From positions 1 through 64,000 of the forward strand of contig JACGXE010000009.1 in NCBI GenBank assembly GCA_014138095.1: a DNA stretch of 64,000 nucleotides. The letters are read 5' to 3'. Below are positions 10,319-19,642 of the stretch, piece after piece. Below the pieces are notes generated by a model, which saw only the letters and a list, made by a program, of their open reading frames with translations, did no database searches and was not told where the DNA came from. A program made the position numbers and the translations under genes. Position 1 is the first letter of the stretch, and every line of letters starts with the position of its first letter. This DNA is from Ochrobactrum sp. RH2CCR150 (lineage in GTDB: Bacteria; Pseudomonadota; Alphaproteobacteria; Rhizobiales; Rhizobiaceae).

Positions 10319-10398
10319 AAGCGGCGGCCCAGAGCGATTCCGGAAAAATGCAACGCATTTTTCTATTTGGAATTGCGATAAAAACTGGGCCGCCGCTT
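10319..10398. repeat. Nested palindromic element between rplO and secY
   Basis: A perfect 14-bp inverted repeat (AAGCGGCGGCCCAG at 10319-10332, its complement at 10385-10398) encloses a second hairpin, GAAAAATGC-AAC-GCATTTTTC, and the phrase GAGCGATTCCGG that resembles intergenic repeats common in Brucellaceae. It interrupts an operon whose other gaps are short. It could be an inserted repeat, an attenuator before secY, or an mRNA processing signal. No T-run follows the outer stem. Confidence 0.7.
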
Positions 10399-10515
10399 GC
10401 ACATTTATGCCAATGCGCATATCTGGGTTGGGTCTTCTTGTCCGTGAGGACGCGGGTTGAATAAACGCGTGTCGATGGGGGTAGGGGACCGGAGACTTTT
10501 CACCGGAGAAATTTA

Positions 10516-11856
10516 ATGGCATCGGCTGCTGAACAGCTAGTTTCCAATCTCAATTTCTCGGCTTTTTCGAAAGCTGATGAACTCAAGAAGCGCATCTGGT
10601 TTACGCTGGGCGCTTTGCTCGTATATCGGTTCGGCACCTATATTCCGCTTCCAGGAATCAATCCTGACGCTCTTGCGCAGGCTTTCCAGCAGCATAGCCA
10701 GGGTGTGCTCGGACTTTTCAACATGTTCGCCGGTGGCGCCGTTGGTCGTATGGCCATTTTCGCGCTTGGCATCATGCCTTACATCTCTGCCTCCATCATC
10801 GTGCAGCTCATGACGTCGGTTGTTCCGTCGCTTGAAGCGCTGAAGAAGGAAGGCGAAGCGGGCCGCAAGATCATCAATCAGTATACGCGTTACGGTACAG
10901 TGCTTCTGGCGCTCGTGCAGGCCTATGCCATTTCGGTTGGCTTGCAGTCGGGTAACGGTATTGTGGTGAGCCCGGGACCGTTCTTCATTGTTTCATCGGT
11001 GATTACGCTCGTTGGCGGCACCATGTTCCTGATGTGGCTCGGCGAGCAGATCACGGCGCGCGGTATCGGTAACGGTATTTCGCTGATCATCTTCTCGGGT
11101 ATCGTTGCAAACCTTCCGCATGCCATTTCCGGCACGCTGGAACTGGGCCGTACCGGTGCTCTGTCCACGGGTCTTATTCTGGGCGTCATCGTGCTCGCAA
11201 TCGCCCTGATTGCGGTCATCGTGTTCGTCGAGCGTGCACAGCGTCGCCTGCTGATTCAGTATCCGAAGCGTCAGGTTGGCAACCGCATGTTCCAGGGCGA
11301 TACTTCGCACCTGCCGCTGAAGCTGAATACAGCTGGCGTGATTCCGCCGATCTTCGCATCGTCGCTGCTGCTTCTGCCTGCGACTGTTGCGGGCTTCGCC
11401 AACACGACGGAGATGCCTGGTTGGGCAACCACGATTCTCAATGCGTTGGGCCATGGACAGCCTCTTTACATGCTGTTCTACGCTGGCTTGATGGCGTTCT
11501 TCTGCTTCTTCTATACGGCCATCGTGTTCAATCCCAAGGACACGGCTGACCAGCTCAAGAAGCATTCCGGCTTCATCCCGGGCATTCGCCCCGGTGAACG
11601 GACTGCCGAATATATAGACTATGTGTTGACCCGCATAACGGTTGTCGGCGCCATCTATATTATGCTTGTCTGTCTTCTGCCGGAATTCCTGATTTCCGCG
11701 ACCGGCGTGCCATTCTATCTTGGTGGTACATCGCTGCTGATCGTTGTGAGCGTGACGCTCGATACGGTTGCGCAAGTTCAGGGACATCTTATCGCCCATC
11801 AGTATGAAGGGCTGATCAAGAAGTCCAAACTCAGAGGTGGGAAACGCAATAAATGA
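10516..11856 (+). CDS. secY: Preprotein translocase subunit SecY
   Basis: SecY (446 aa), the channel of the Sec translocon in the inner membrane, working with SecE, SecG and SecA. About ten hydrophobic segments are visible. Family landmarks: [20 protein letters not shown] at the first membrane segment, [14 protein letters not shown] (plug and TM2 area), and the cytoplasmic loop [20 protein letters not shown] near residue 360. Coupled to adk by a 4-nt ATGA overlap. Placement after rplO is universal, but the 217-nt leader is long. Confidence 0.98.
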   Translation: MASAAEQLVSNLNFSAFSKADELKKRIWFTLGALLVYRFGTYIPLPGINPDALAQAFQQHSQGVLGLFNMFAGGAVGRMAIFALGIMPYISASIIVQLMTSVVPSLEALKKEGEAGRKIINQYTRYGTVLLALVQAYAISVGLQSGNGIVVSPGPFFIVSSVITLVGGTMFLMWLGEQITARGIGNGISLIIFSGIVANLPHAISGTLELGRTGALSTGLILGVIVLAIALIAVIVFVERAQRRLLIQYPKRQVGNRMFQGDTSHLPLKLNTAGVIPPIFASSLLLLPATVAGFANTTEMPGWATTILNALGHGQPLYMLFYAGLMAFFCFFYTAIVFNPKDTADQLKKHSGFIPGIRPGERTAEYIDYVLTRITVVGAIYIMLVCLLPEFLISATGVPFYLGGTSLLIVVSVTLDTVAQVQGHLIAHQYEGLIKKSKLRGGKRNK

Positions 11857-12437
11857 GACTGATACTTCTTGGGCCGCCCGGAGCAGGTAAGGGGACGCAG
11901 GCTGGACTTCTTACCAAGAAGCATGGAATTCCGCAGCTTTCGACTGGCGATATGCTGCGTTCGGCAGTCGCTCAACAGAGCGAAGTCGGAAAGCGCGCCA
12001 AAGCAGTCATGGACGCCGGTCAGCTGGTATCCGACGAGATCGTCAACCAGATCGTGTCGGAGCGCATTGATGCTCCGGATTGCGCGAACGGTTTCATTCT
12101 CGACGGCTACCCGCGTACCGTTCCGCAAGCTGAAGCTCTTGGCGGAATGCTCGCGAATAAAGGCCTGAAGCTTGATGCAGTCATCGAGCTGAAGGTTGAC
12201 GAGAATGCCCTGGTCAAGCGGATGGAGAGCCGCGTGGCCGAAACGATCGCCAAGGGCGGTCAGGTGCGTTCGGATGACAATCCGGAAGCTTTCCGCAAGC
12301 GTCTTGTCGAATATCGCGAAAAGACCGCGCCGCTTTCGACCTACTATGCCGGGACTGGCGAATTGCGTGTCCTCAACGGTATGGCTCCGGTTGAAGAAGT
12401 TACCGCTGAGATCGAGAGAATTCTCGTTCCGGCATAA
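11853..12437 (+). CDS. adk: Adenylate kinase
   Basis: Adenylate kinase (194 aa), AMP + ATP to 2 ADP, cytoplasmic. P-loop [10 protein letters not shown] at residues 7-16, AMP-binding LSTGDMLR and [16 protein letters not shown]. This is the short form: the LID insert of about 27 residues found in E. coli Adk is absent, as usual for alphaproteobacteria. Overlaps secY by 4 nt. A strong terminator lies about 80 nt downstream, so it probably ends the transcript. Confidence 0.97.
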   Translation: MRLILLGPPGAGKGTQAGLLTKKHGIPQLSTGDMLRSAVAQQSEVGKRAKAVMDAGQLVSDEIVNQIVSERIDAPDCANGFILDGYPRTVPQAEALGGMLANKGLKLDAVIELKVDENALVKRMESRVAETIAKGGQVRSDDNPEAFRKRLVEYREKTAPLSTYYAGTGELRVLNGMAPVEEVTAEIERILVPA

Positions 12438-12517
12438 GGCTTTTCAAAGCCTTGGACTATCGCATCGGCACAGATACCGGGATCGGTTTTTGTAAAGCAG
12501 GATGCGCAGATACAAAC

Positions 12518-12555
12518 ACGGGCAGAGAAACGCTTTGCGATTCTCTGCCCGTTTA
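12518..12555 (+). terminator. Intrinsic terminator after adk
   Basis: Perfect 12-bp arms ACGGGCAGAGAA and TTCTCTGCCCGT around an 11-nt loop, followed by TTATT. It lies in the 342-nt adk-rpsM gap and marks the likely end of the S10-spc transcript. The rest of the gap contains a TTGACT at 12621-12626 that could be a -35 element for rpsM, but no convincing -10 at the right distance. Confidence 0.75.
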
Positions 12556-12779
12556 TTGCTTCCAGAAGTCGCTTTGATTGTCTGTCGGGCCGGTTTGATG
12601 GCTTTACGGACAGTTAAGAGTTGACTTTTTCGGGCGATTCCGTCAAAGACTGCGCCACTTCATTTGGTTTTGAATGGCAGGTAGCGGCGGAAATCGAAAA
12701 GAGGCCGATACCGGTCATTTTATGCTGTCTGAGGGATTAGTCTTTCAGGCGGAAGTGATTAACATTAAGGAGAACAGAC

Positions 12780-13148
12780 GTGGCACGTATCGCTGGCGTC
12801 AACATCCCGACGAACAAGCGCGTTGTTATTGCGCTTCAGTACATCCACGGGATTGGACCGAAATTTGCTCGGGAAATCGTAACGAAGGTTGGCATTGCCG
12901 ACGATCGTCGCGTTAACCAGCTGACGGATGCTGAAGTCCTTCAGATCCGTGAAGCAATCGATGCTGACTACCAGGTCGAAGGTGACCTGCGTCGTGAAGT
13001 TTCGATGAACATCAAGCGCCTGATGGACCTGGGTTGCTACCGCGGCCTGCGTCATCGTCGTTCGCTGCCGGTTCGCGGCCAGCGCACGCACACCAACGCA
13101 CGCACCCGTAAGGGTCCGGCGAAGGCTATCGCAGGCAAGAAGAAGTAA
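12780..13148 (+). CDS. rpsM: 30S ribosomal protein S13
   Basis: S13 (122 aa), a head protein contacting the P-site tRNA and bridging to L5. Starts with GTG at 12780 with AAGGAGA seven bases before it. [20 protein letters not shown] and the basic tail [20 protein letters not shown] are typical. It begins the alpha-operon half. With a terminator upstream and a 342-nt gap it probably has its own promoter. Confidence 0.97.
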   Translation: MARIAGVNIPTNKRVVIALQYIHGIGPKFAREIVTKVGIADDRRVNQLTDAEVLQIREAIDADYQVEGDLRREVSMNIKRLMDLGCYRGLRHRRSLPVRGQRTHTNARTRKGPAKAIAGKKK

Positions 13149-13151
13149 TTT

Positions 13152-13175
13152 CGACGGAACGTTTTCGTTCCGTCG
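13152..13175 (+). promoter_or_regulatory. Perfect hairpin after rpsM
   Basis: Arms CGACGGAACG and CGTTCCGTCG with a TTTT loop, three bases after the rpsM stop. No T-run follows, so full termination is unlikely; partial termination, Rho protection or mRNA end protection are possible. A second, weaker hairpin (ACTGGTCCT with AGGACCGGT) follows near 13206-13230 in the same 129-nt gap. Confidence 0.55.
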
Positions 13176-13277
13176 GGCCTTTCCGGTGCGCCGGTTGGGT
13201 TTGATACTGGTCCTTTCTAGAGGACCGGTGTAGCCGCTGGAATTACGGCGGTGTAGAGATCGATTGAAAGGACTATC

Positions 13278-13667
13278 ATGGCCAAGGAAGCCACCCGCGT
13301 TCGCCGTCGCGAGCGTAAAAACATCTCGTCGGGCGTTGCCCACGTAAATTCGACGTTCAACAACACCATGATCACCATCACGGACGCACAGGGCAATGCT
13401 ATTGCCTGGTCTTCCGCAGGTGCACAGGGTTTCAAGGGTTCGCGTAAGTCGACCCCGTTCGCCGCACAGATCGCTGCCGAAGATTGCGCCAAGAAGGCTC
13501 AGGAACACGGCATGCGCTCCCTCGAAGTCGAGGTTTGCGGACCGGGTTCTGGCCGTGAATCCGCGCTGCGCGCCCTTCAGGCTGCTGGCTTTGTGATCAC
13601 GTCGATCCGCGATGTTACGCCGATCCCGCACAACGGTTGCCGTCCGCGCAAGAAGCGCCGGGTCTAA
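13278..13667 (+). CDS. rpsK: 30S ribosomal protein S11
   Basis: S11 (129 aa), platform protein of the 30S subunit near the Shine-Dalgarno helix. Landmarks: [20 protein letters not shown] and the invariant C-terminus [18 protein letters not shown]. Separated from rpsM by 129 nt and from rpoA by 111 nt, both with hairpins. Confidence 0.97.
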
Positions 13668-13687
13668 TCCTCGTTCACATGCTGCAA

Positions 13688-13712
13688 GAGCCTCGGATTT
13701 CATCCGGGGCTC
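13688..13712 (+). promoter_or_regulatory. Hairpin between rpsK and rpoA
   Basis: Eleven base pairs (GAGCCTCGGAT with ATCCGGGGCTC, one G-U) around a TTC loop. Followed by TCTGCGGTTTCTTC, only a weak T-run. It could reduce rpoA expression relative to rpsK or mark a processing site. Confidence 0.5.
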
Positions 13713-13778
13713 CTCTGCGGTTTCTTCACTTGATCGCTACGATAGGATGGTAGCGACGATTGATAGAGGGATACTCAC

Positions 13779-14792
13779 ATGATCCAGAAGAACTGGCAGG
13801 AACTGATCAAGCCGAACAAGGTGGAATTCTTCACCCACGGCTCCCGCACGCATGCAACCGTCGTTGCTGAACCGCTGGAACGCGGCTTCGGTCTGACGCT
13901 CGGTAATGCTCTGCGTCGCGTGCTTCTGTCGTCGCTGCGCGGCGCTGCCGTGACCGCCGTACAGATCGACGGCGTTCTGCATGAATTCTCTTCTATTCCG
14001 GGCGTCCGCGAAGACGTTACGGATATCGTTCTGAACGTCAAGGAAATCGCCATCCGTATGGAAGGCGAGGGCCCGAAGCGCATGGTCGTCCGCAAGGAAG
14101 GCCCAGGCGCCGTTACGGCTGGCGACATTCAGACTGTCGGCGATGTCGAAATCCTTAACCCGGATCACGTCATCTGCACGCTGGATGAAGGCGCTGAAAT
14201 CCGCATGGAATTCACCGTCAACACCGGCAAGGGCTATGTGCCTGCCGACCGCAACCGTGCGGAAGACGCTCCGATCGGGCTTATCCCGGTCGACAGCCTG
14301 TATTCCCCGGTTCGCAAGGTGTCGTACAAGATTGAGAACACCCGTGAAGGTCAGGTTCTCGATTATGACAAGCTGACGCTGAACATCGAGACCAACGGTT
14401 CGGTTACGGGCGAAGACGCGGTGGCTTACGCTGCTCGTATTCTCCAGGACCAGCTGGCGATCTTCGTCAACTTCGAAGAGCCACAGAAGGAAGCCCCGCA
14501 GGAACAGGTTGCGGAACTGGCTTTCAACCCGGCTCTGCTCAAGAAGGTGGACGAACTCGAACTGTCTGTCCGTTCGGCAAACTGCCTGAAGAACGACAAC
14601 ATCGTCTACATCGGCGATCTGATCCAGAAGACGGAAGCCGAGATGCTGCGGACTCCGAATTTCGGCCGCAAGTCGCTCAACGAGATCAAGGAAGTTCTCG
14701 CGTCGATGGGTCTCCATCTTGGTATGGAAATCCCGTCCTGGCCGCCGGAAAATATCGAAGATCTCGCAAAGCGTTACGAAGACCAATACTAA
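13779..14792 (+). CDS. rpoA: DNA-directed RNA polymerase subunit alpha
   Basis: RpoA (337 aa) nucleates RNA polymerase assembly through its N-terminal domain and contacts UP elements and activators through its C-terminal domain. Visible: [20 protein letters not shown] (dimerisation domain, about residues 31-50) and the helix-hairpin-helix C-terminal domain with [14 protein letters not shown] and [19 protein letters not shown]. Full length. rplQ follows after 101 nt containing a palindromic repeat. Confidence 0.98.
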   Translation: MIQKNWQELIKPNKVEFFTHGSRTHATVVAEPLERGFGLTLGNALRRVLLSSLRGAAVTAVQIDGVLHEFSSIPGVREDVTDIVLNVKEIAIRMEGEGPKRMVVRKEGPGAVTAGDIQTVGDVEILNPDHVICTLDEGAEIRMEFTVNTGKGYVPADRNRAEDAPIGLIPVDSLYSPVRKVSYKIENTREGQVLDYDKLTLNIETNGSVTGEDAVAYAARILQDQLAIFVNFEEPQKEAPQEQVAELAFNPALLKKVDELELSVRSANCLKNDNIVYIGDLIQKTEAEMLRTPNFGRKSLNEIKEVLASMGLHLGMEIPSWPPENIEDLAKRYEDQY

Positions 14793-14836
14793 GCATTTCC
14801 AGCGAAAGTGCGAAGCGGTTTCGCGTCGGAAAATGC
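14793..14836. repeat. Palindromic intergenic repeat, family A, copy 1
   Basis: Imperfect hairpin GCATTTCCAG / CGGAAAATGC with the inner pair CGAAA / TTTCG. It starts directly after the rpoA stop codon. A close copy is at 15328-15371. Confidence 0.7.
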
Positions 14837-14893
14837 GTAAAACGAAGATAAGACCGGCATATCCCGGTACGTTACGAATTAAAGGAGAAGGCC

Positions 14894-15322
14894 ATGCGCC
14901 ACGGTAATGGACAGCGTAAGCTGAACCGCACTGCCTCGCATCGCAAGGCAATGTTCGCCAACATGGCGGCTTCGCTCATCGAGCATGAACAGATTGTGAC
15001 CACGCTTCCTAAGGCTAAGGAAATCCGTCCGATCGTAGAAAAGCTTGTCACGCTCGGCAAGCGCGGCGACCTGCATGCACGCCGTCAGGCTATCTCGGCT
15101 ATCCGCGACGTTAAGGTCGTGGCTAAGCTGTTCGATACGCTGGCTACGCGCTATGCAACCCGCAACGGCGGCTACATCCGCATCATGAAGGCTGGCTTCC
15201 GCGCTGGCGACAACGCGCCTCTGGCTGTTGTTGAATTCGTGGAACGCGATGTCGATGCAAAGGGCAAGGCTGACCGCGCTCGCGTAGAAGCTGAAGCTGC
15301 TGCTGAAGCCGACGCAGCGTAA
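14894..15322 (+). CDS. rplQ: 50S ribosomal protein L17
   Basis: L17 (142 aa), at the tunnel exit side of the 50S subunit. Start [20 protein letters not shown] is diagnostic. AAAGGAGAAGG ribosome site. The C-terminal 25 residues are Ala/Glu-rich. Last gene of the cluster, followed by a family A repeat and a strong terminator. Confidence 0.97.
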   Translation: MRHGNGQRKLNRTASHRKAMFANMAASLIEHEQIVTTLPKAKEIRPIVEKLVTLGKRGDLHARRQAISAIRDVKVVAKLFDTLATRYATRNGGYIRIMKAGFRAGDNAPLAVVEFVERDVDAKGKADRARVEAEAAAEADAA

Positions 15323-15327
15323 TCAAA

Positions 15328-15371
15328 GCATTTCCAGCAAAAGCGCGAAGCGTCTTTGCGTCGGATAATGC
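15328..15371. repeat. Palindromic intergenic repeat, family A, copy 2
   Basis: GCATTTCCAGCAAAAGCGCG ... GTCGGATAATGC, the same layout as the copy at 14793 with compensating changes in the inner stem (CAAAG / CTTTG region). Lies five bases after the rplQ stop. Confidence 0.7.
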
Positions 15372-15391
15372 ACGATTATGAGTAGAGATTG

Positions 15392-15420
15392 AAAAGGGCC
15401 GCCTCGTGCGGCCCTTTTTG
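15392..15420 (+). terminator. Intrinsic terminator after rplQ
   Basis: Stem AAAAGGGCCGC / GCGGCCCTTTT, loop CTCGT, ending in TTTTTG. Ends the ribosomal protein cluster. Confidence 0.9.
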
Positions 15421-15602
15421 TTTGCGTTATTGCTGACATATGAGCCCACACATTGAATTGAGGGAAAATTACACCAGCTTTTCATCCGTGGTCACAATGT
15501 GGCCCTTTATCCTTGGCCTCAGTTGATTACATATGGACAACGAGTCTCGTATGCTTCCGCCGGAAGTCTTGCGGGCAGGCTGGGAAAGCGCGGAGTTTGT
15601 GC

Positions 15603-17033
15603 ATGAATTGGCGACGTTTCGGGATTACGGGCATCATTCTGGCATCGATTGGCATGGCAAGCCTGCCAGCTTCAGCGCAGGATGCACCTGCGGCTCCAGC
15701 AAAGCAGATACCACTCAGTCGCGGAGATATGCAGCTTTCCTTCGCGCCATTGGTGAAGGAAACCACGCCCGCCGTCGTTAATGTCTATGCTGCGCGACAG
15801 GTGCAGGCACAGGCACGATCGCCATTTGCAGGTGATCCGTTCTTCGAACAGTTTTTCGGCAAACAGTTTGGCGATAGCAAACCCCGTATCCAGCAGTCGC
15901 TCGGTTCCGGTGTTATCGTCGATTCATCGGGCATTGTCGTGACCAACAATCACGTCATCAAGGATGCGGATGAAATCAAGGTCGCTCTTTCCGATGGTCG
16001 CGAATTCGAAAGCAAGCTGCTGCTGCGTGACGAGACCACCGATCTTGCCGTCTTGAAGATCGATTCCAAGGAAAAGTTTCCAGTCCTGTCGCTTGGCAAT
16101 TCCGACGAGGTGGAAGTGGGCGATCTGGTGCTTGCTGTCGGCAACCCGTTCGGTGTCGGCCAGACGGTGACGAGCGGCATTGTCTCGGCGCAATCGCGCA
16201 CGCAGGTTGGAATTTCCGATTTCGACTTCTTCATCCAGACCGACGCAGCCATCAATCCGGGTAATTCCGGCGGTGCTTTGGTGGACATGCGCGGGCGACT
16301 GATTGGTATTAATACGGCGATCTATTCACGCTCCGGAGGCTCTGTCGGCATTGGCTTCGCCATTCCGTCCAATATGGTGCGCGCGGTTATCGATGCGGCG
16401 CAGCGGGGCAGTTCCAGTTTTGAACGTCCTTATATCGGCGCGACTTTCCAGGGTGTCACGGCTGACCTGGCCGAAGGCCTCGGTATGGAAAAGCCCTATG
16501 GCGCTTTGATTACCGCCGTTGCCAAGGGTGGACCGGCGGAAGCCGCAGGTCTGAAGGTCGGCGATGTTGTCCTCTCGGTGCAGGGCGCTCGCGTGGATAA
16601 TCAGGATGTGCTTGGCTACCGTCTTTCAACCGCAGGGATCGACAGCACGATCTCTGTTGCAATCCTGCGCGGCGGCGAAAATGTCACGGTGCCAGTCAAG
16701 CTGACCAAAGCGCCTGAGGTGAAGCAGACAGCGCCACTCGTTATCGAGGGCGATAATCCTTTCGCCGGCGCTGCGGTGCAGGAACTGACGCCCTCCACAG
16801 CGACCAAACTGCGTCTGAAGAGCGATGTAAATGGTGTAGCCGTGATGGATGTCTATTCGGGCTCGCCCGCTGCAAGGCTGGGACTGCGCCCGGGCGATAT
16901 CATTCGCAATCTGAACGGCAATGTGATCCGCAGCGTGACCGATCTTTCTTCGGTCCTCAATGCGGGCCGTGGTCTGGCATGGCGGATGGAAATCGAACGC
17001 AACGGTACGCTTCTGCGCCAGTTCGTTCGATAA
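15603..17033 (+). CDS. Do-like periplasmic serine protease (DegP/HtrA family)
   Basis: Trypsin-like protease with two PDZ domains, 476 aa from ATG 15603. I choose this start because a clean signal peptide follows (MNWRRFGITGIILASIGMAS, predicted cut after PASA); the upstream in-frame TTG at 15513 would put 30 odd residues first. Catalytic triad: His117 (TNNHVI), Asp147 (TTDLAVL), Ser222 (INPGNSGGALVD). PDZ1 begins near YIGATFQGVT, PDZ2 near VMDVYSGSPAARLGLRPGD. Role inferred from family: quality control of periplasmic proteins under stress. It has its own terminator downstream. Which Deg paralogue it is cannot be decided here. Confidence 0.93.
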   Translation: MNWRRFGITGIILASIGMASLPASAQDAPAAPAKQIPLSRGDMQLSFAPLVKETTPAVVNVYAARQVQAQARSPFAGDPFFEQFFGKQFGDSKPRIQQSLGSGVIVDSSGIVVTNNHVIKDADEIKVALSDGREFESKLLLRDETTDLAVLKIDSKEKFPVLSLGNSDEVEVGDLVLAVGNPFGVGQTVTSGIVSAQSRTQVGISDFDFFIQTDAAINPGNSGGALVDMRGRLIGINTAIYSRSGGSVGIGFAIPSNMVRAVIDAAQRGSSSFERPYIGATFQGVTADLAEGLGMEKPYGALITAVAKGGPAEAAGLKVGDVVLSVQGARVDNQDVLGYRLSTAGIDSTISVAILRGGENVTVPVKLTKAPEVKQTAPLVIEGDNPFAGAAVQELTPSTATKLRLKSDVNGVAVMDVYSGSPAARLGLRPGDIIRNLNGNVIRSVTDLSSVLNAGRGLAWRMEIERNGTLLRQFVR

Positions 17034-17052
17034 ACCCGTCACGAAAAGTTGC

Positions 17053-17095
17053 ATGCCGCTTCAGGTAAGATTATGCCTGAAGCGGCATTTTATTT
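17053..17095 (+). terminator. Intrinsic terminator after the Do-like protease
   Basis: Thirteen-bp perfect stem ATGCCGCTTCAGG / CCTGAAGCGGCAT with a 10-nt loop, then TTTATTTAT. It ends only about 18 nt before the rarA start, so rarA must either rely on read-through or have a promoter overlapping this structure. Confidence 0.85.
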
Positions 17096-17112
17096 ATCGA
17101 CCGAGTTATCGA

Positions 17113-18432
17113 ATGAGCGATCTTTTTTCATCGGCCTCAGACCCGAATGCGGACCGTAACCGTCCGCTGGCGGACCGCCTGCGCCCCCGGCACTTGTCGG
17201 AGGTGACCGGTCAGGAACATCTGACCGGGCCGGAAGGCGTGCTGACGCGTATGATCGAATCCGGTTCGCTCGGTTCGATGATTTTCTGGGGCCCGCCCGG
17301 AACCGGTAAAACGACGGTCGCGCGCCTGCTGGCGGGCGAGACCGATCTGGCCTTCGAGCAGATTTCCGCAATCTTCTCCGGCGTGGCCGACCTCAAGAAA
17401 GTCTTCGAGACCGCTCGTGCAAGGCGCATGTCAGGGCGTCAGACCTTGCTTTTCGTGGACGAGATCCATCGTTTCAACCGCGCGCAGCAGGATTCGTTCC
17501 TGCCAGTGATGGAAGACGGCACGGTCATCCTGATTGGCGCGACCACTGAAAACCCGTCATTTGAACTCAACGCTGCTCTTCTTTCACGCGCGCGTGTACT
17601 GACCTTTCATCCGCATGATGCAGAGAGCATCGCTACGCTGTTGATCCGGGCTGAGGAACAGGAAGATCGCTCGCTGCCATTGGATGAGGAGGCGAGAGCC
17701 AGCCTGATTCGTATGGCCGATGGCGATGGTCGTGCTGCATTGACGCTGGCTGAAGAAGTCTGGCGTGCGGCGCGCCCGGAAGAGGTCTTTACCGCCGAGA
17801 AACTTCAGGACGTGGTGCAGCGTCGTGCGCCGGTTTACGACAAGAGCCAGGACGGACACTACAATCTGATCTCGGCGCTGCATAAATCGGTGCGCGGTTC
17901 GGATCCAGACGCGGCGCTCTATTATCTGTCGCGTATGTTCGATGCGGGGGAAGATCCGCTTTATCTCGGACGTCGTCTTGTGCGCATGGCGGTTGAAGAT
18001 ATCGGCCTCGCCGATCCGCAGGCGCTTGTCATCTGCAACGCCGCCAAGGACGCCTATGATTATCTGGGATCGCCGGAAGGTGAGCTGGCGCTGGCGCAAG
18101 CTTGCGTTTATCTGGCAACAGCACCCAAGTCGAATGCCGTTTACATGGCTTATAAGGCCTCTATGCGCGCCGCCAAGGAACATGGTTCTCTGGTGCCGCC
18201 AAAGCATATTCTCAACGCTCCCACAAAGCTGATGAAAAATGAGGGTTATGGCGACGGTTACGCCTATGATCACGATCAGCCGGATGCTTTTTCGGGACAG
18301 GATTATTTCCCGGAAAGCTTGGGACGGCAGAAGTTCTACGATCCTCCGGAACGCGGTTTTGAACGCGATATCCGCAAGCGGCTCGACTATTGGGCACGGT
18401 TGCGTCAGGAGCGTCAGGGCAGGAACCGGTAA
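17113..18432 (+). CDS. rarA: Replication-associated recombination protein A
   Basis: RarA/MgsA AAA+ ATPase (439 aa), acting at stalled replication forks. I start at ATG 17113 ([20 protein letters not shown]); the longer in-frame start at 16960 would run back into the protease gene. Motifs: [20 protein letters not shown], Walker [10 protein letters not shown], Walker [12 protein letters not shown], sensor [18 protein letters not shown], and the C-terminal MgsA domain ([20 protein letters not shown]). It is convergent with the CPBP gene, 19 nt apart. Confidence 0.96.
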   Translation: MSDLFSSASDPNADRNRPLADRLRPRHLSEVTGQEHLTGPEGVLTRMIESGSLGSMIFWGPPGTGKTTVARLLAGETDLAFEQISAIFSGVADLKKVFETARARRMSGRQTLLFVDEIHRFNRAQQDSFLPVMEDGTVILIGATTENPSFELNAALLSRARVLTFHPHDAESIATLLIRAEEQEDRSLPLDEEARASLIRMADGDGRAALTLAEEVWRAARPEEVFTAEKLQDVVQRRAPVYDKSQDGHYNLISALHKSVRGSDPDAALYYLSRMFDAGEDPLYLGRRLVRMAVEDIGLADPQALVICNAAKDAYDYLGSPEGELALAQACVYLATAPKSNAVYMAYKASMRAAKEHGSLVPPKHILNAPTKLMKNEGYGDGYAYDHDQPDAFSGQDYFPESLGRQKFYDPPERGFERDIRKRLDYWARLRQERQGRNR

Positions 18433-18451
18433 GAACCTGCCCGCTTGTCGC

Positions 18452-19366
18452 TCAATGCATCAGTGCGGGGTAGGTGAAGAATAGCGCATGGGTCAGATTC
18501 AGCAGAAAATGCACCGCGATCGACGAGATCAACCGGCCTGACTTGTAATAGGCCATGCCGTAAAAAATCCCGGCAACGGTTGCCAGAACGACATAACTCA
18601 CGCCGCCCTGATAGTGCAGAAGCCCGAACAGGATCGCACTGATTGTGATCGCAAAGGCCGGGTGCCAGCCCCGATAGTACGAATAAGCGAGCAGGCGTCC
18701 CTGTATCATCCCGCGAAACAGCACTTCTTCCGCAAATGCGACGAAGACGAGATTGTTGACGGCCCAGATACCGAAATGGGGCATGATCTTCGGATCGAAC
18801 TTGATATAGCCGATGGCCAGTGCGACGGGGATCAGGGTGATAAGACAACCACCCCACATCAGTCCTATGATCTTCAAAGTTTCGGTTGTTCCAGCGCGTT
18901 TTATCGGCGCGTCAAACTCAGTCCCCGAGGTGAAAAATCGCCCGCTGAGTGCAAGGATGATTGCAGCTGCCGTCTTGTCCAGATTCAAGTACATGGACAA
19001 TGGCACGCCGCCAGTGGACACGACCGCTGTGTCGATGATTTTCGTGTTGTGAAAGCCCCACACAACATGAAGGAAGAATGTGACGCACACAGCGACCACG
19101 AGCAGGTCCGTTGTTGGTTCAGTCCAGGGAAAGCGGCGATACATGCTTTCGCGGAGAATGTTGAACCGCCAATGTGTTAGGATGGAGAACACCGCCAGCG
19201 ACAACAGGCCCACCGGAGAGATGGACTCTCCGAGCAATGCCGCGATGAACACGGCGATCAGGAGAGCGAGGGCAACAATGTCATGTCTTGTTACGACGGC
19301 GATGACAGATGCAGCTAGAAATATATAGGTAAATCCATAGGGAATAAAATATTGCATATAGCCCAT
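18452..19366 (-). CDS. CPBP family intramembrane glutamic endopeptidase
   Basis: Polytopic membrane protein (304 aa, about eight hydrophobic segments) with the CPBP/Abi motifs: FAEEVLFRGMIQGRL (the EExxxR motif), GLLHYQGG (second motif histidine) and SSIAVHFLLNLTHALFF (HxxxN). The family includes CAAX prenyl proteases and bacteriocin self-immunity proteins; substrate here is unknown. Start is MGYMQYF at 19366. Upstream sequence is extremely AT-rich, unlike the rest of the window, which suggests acquisition or silencing by a nucleoid protein. No neighbour hints at a bacteriocin. Confidence 0.85.
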   Translation of the reverse strand: MGYMQYFIPYGFTYIFLAASVIAVVTRHDIVALALLIAVFIAALLGESISPVGLLSLAVFSILTHWRFNILRESMYRRFPWTEPTTDLLVVAVCVTFFLHVVWGFHNTKIIDTAVVSTGGVPLSMYLNLDKTAAAIILALSGRFFTSGTEFDAPIKRAGTTETLKIIGLMWGGCLITLIPVALAIGYIKFDPKIMPHFGIWAVNNLVFVAFAEEVLFRGMIQGRLLAYSYYRGWHPAFAITISAILFGLLHYQGGVSYVVLATVAGIFYGMAYYKSGRLISSIAVHFLLNLTHALFFTYPALMH

Positions 19367-19600
19367 AATTCACTCTCCAAATATTCATTAAAACAATAAT
19401 CGAATGGATAATTTCTAGAAATTCCAAAATTTATATAAAATATTACTAGCTTGATTTTATGTTTATTAAGTCAGCCATCAATTCATTTATTTGATAATAT
19501 TATTTATTGCTGAGAAAATATTGCCCCATTCAATGACATTGAACTTCCGAAACGGACGCTCCGCGCGTTGTGCTGTGCATTCAGGTTAATGGGAAGTTTA
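19367..19600. other. AT-rich intergenic region
   Basis: Non-coding stretch between the divergent CPBP gene and the lipoprotein gene. By eye it is far richer in A and T than its surroundings, notably 19381-19510, with runs such as TTATATAAAATATTA. It must hold the promoters of both genes. No gene or clear palindrome seen. Confidence 0.7.
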
Positions 19601-19642
19601 CTTTTACATTTTATCAATCTTTGTAATTTGATGAGGTTCCCC

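Noticed and set aside
12621-12650. Promoter for rpsM (TTGACT at 12621)
   Set aside because: The -35-like hexamer is good, but no -10 with reasonable match lies 16-19 bp downstream, so I do not list it as a feature.
18452-19366. Bacteriocin or abortive-infection system around the CPBP protease
   Set aside because: CPBP proteins are sometimes immunity factors, but no small leader-type peptide, ABC exporter or toxin gene is nearby.
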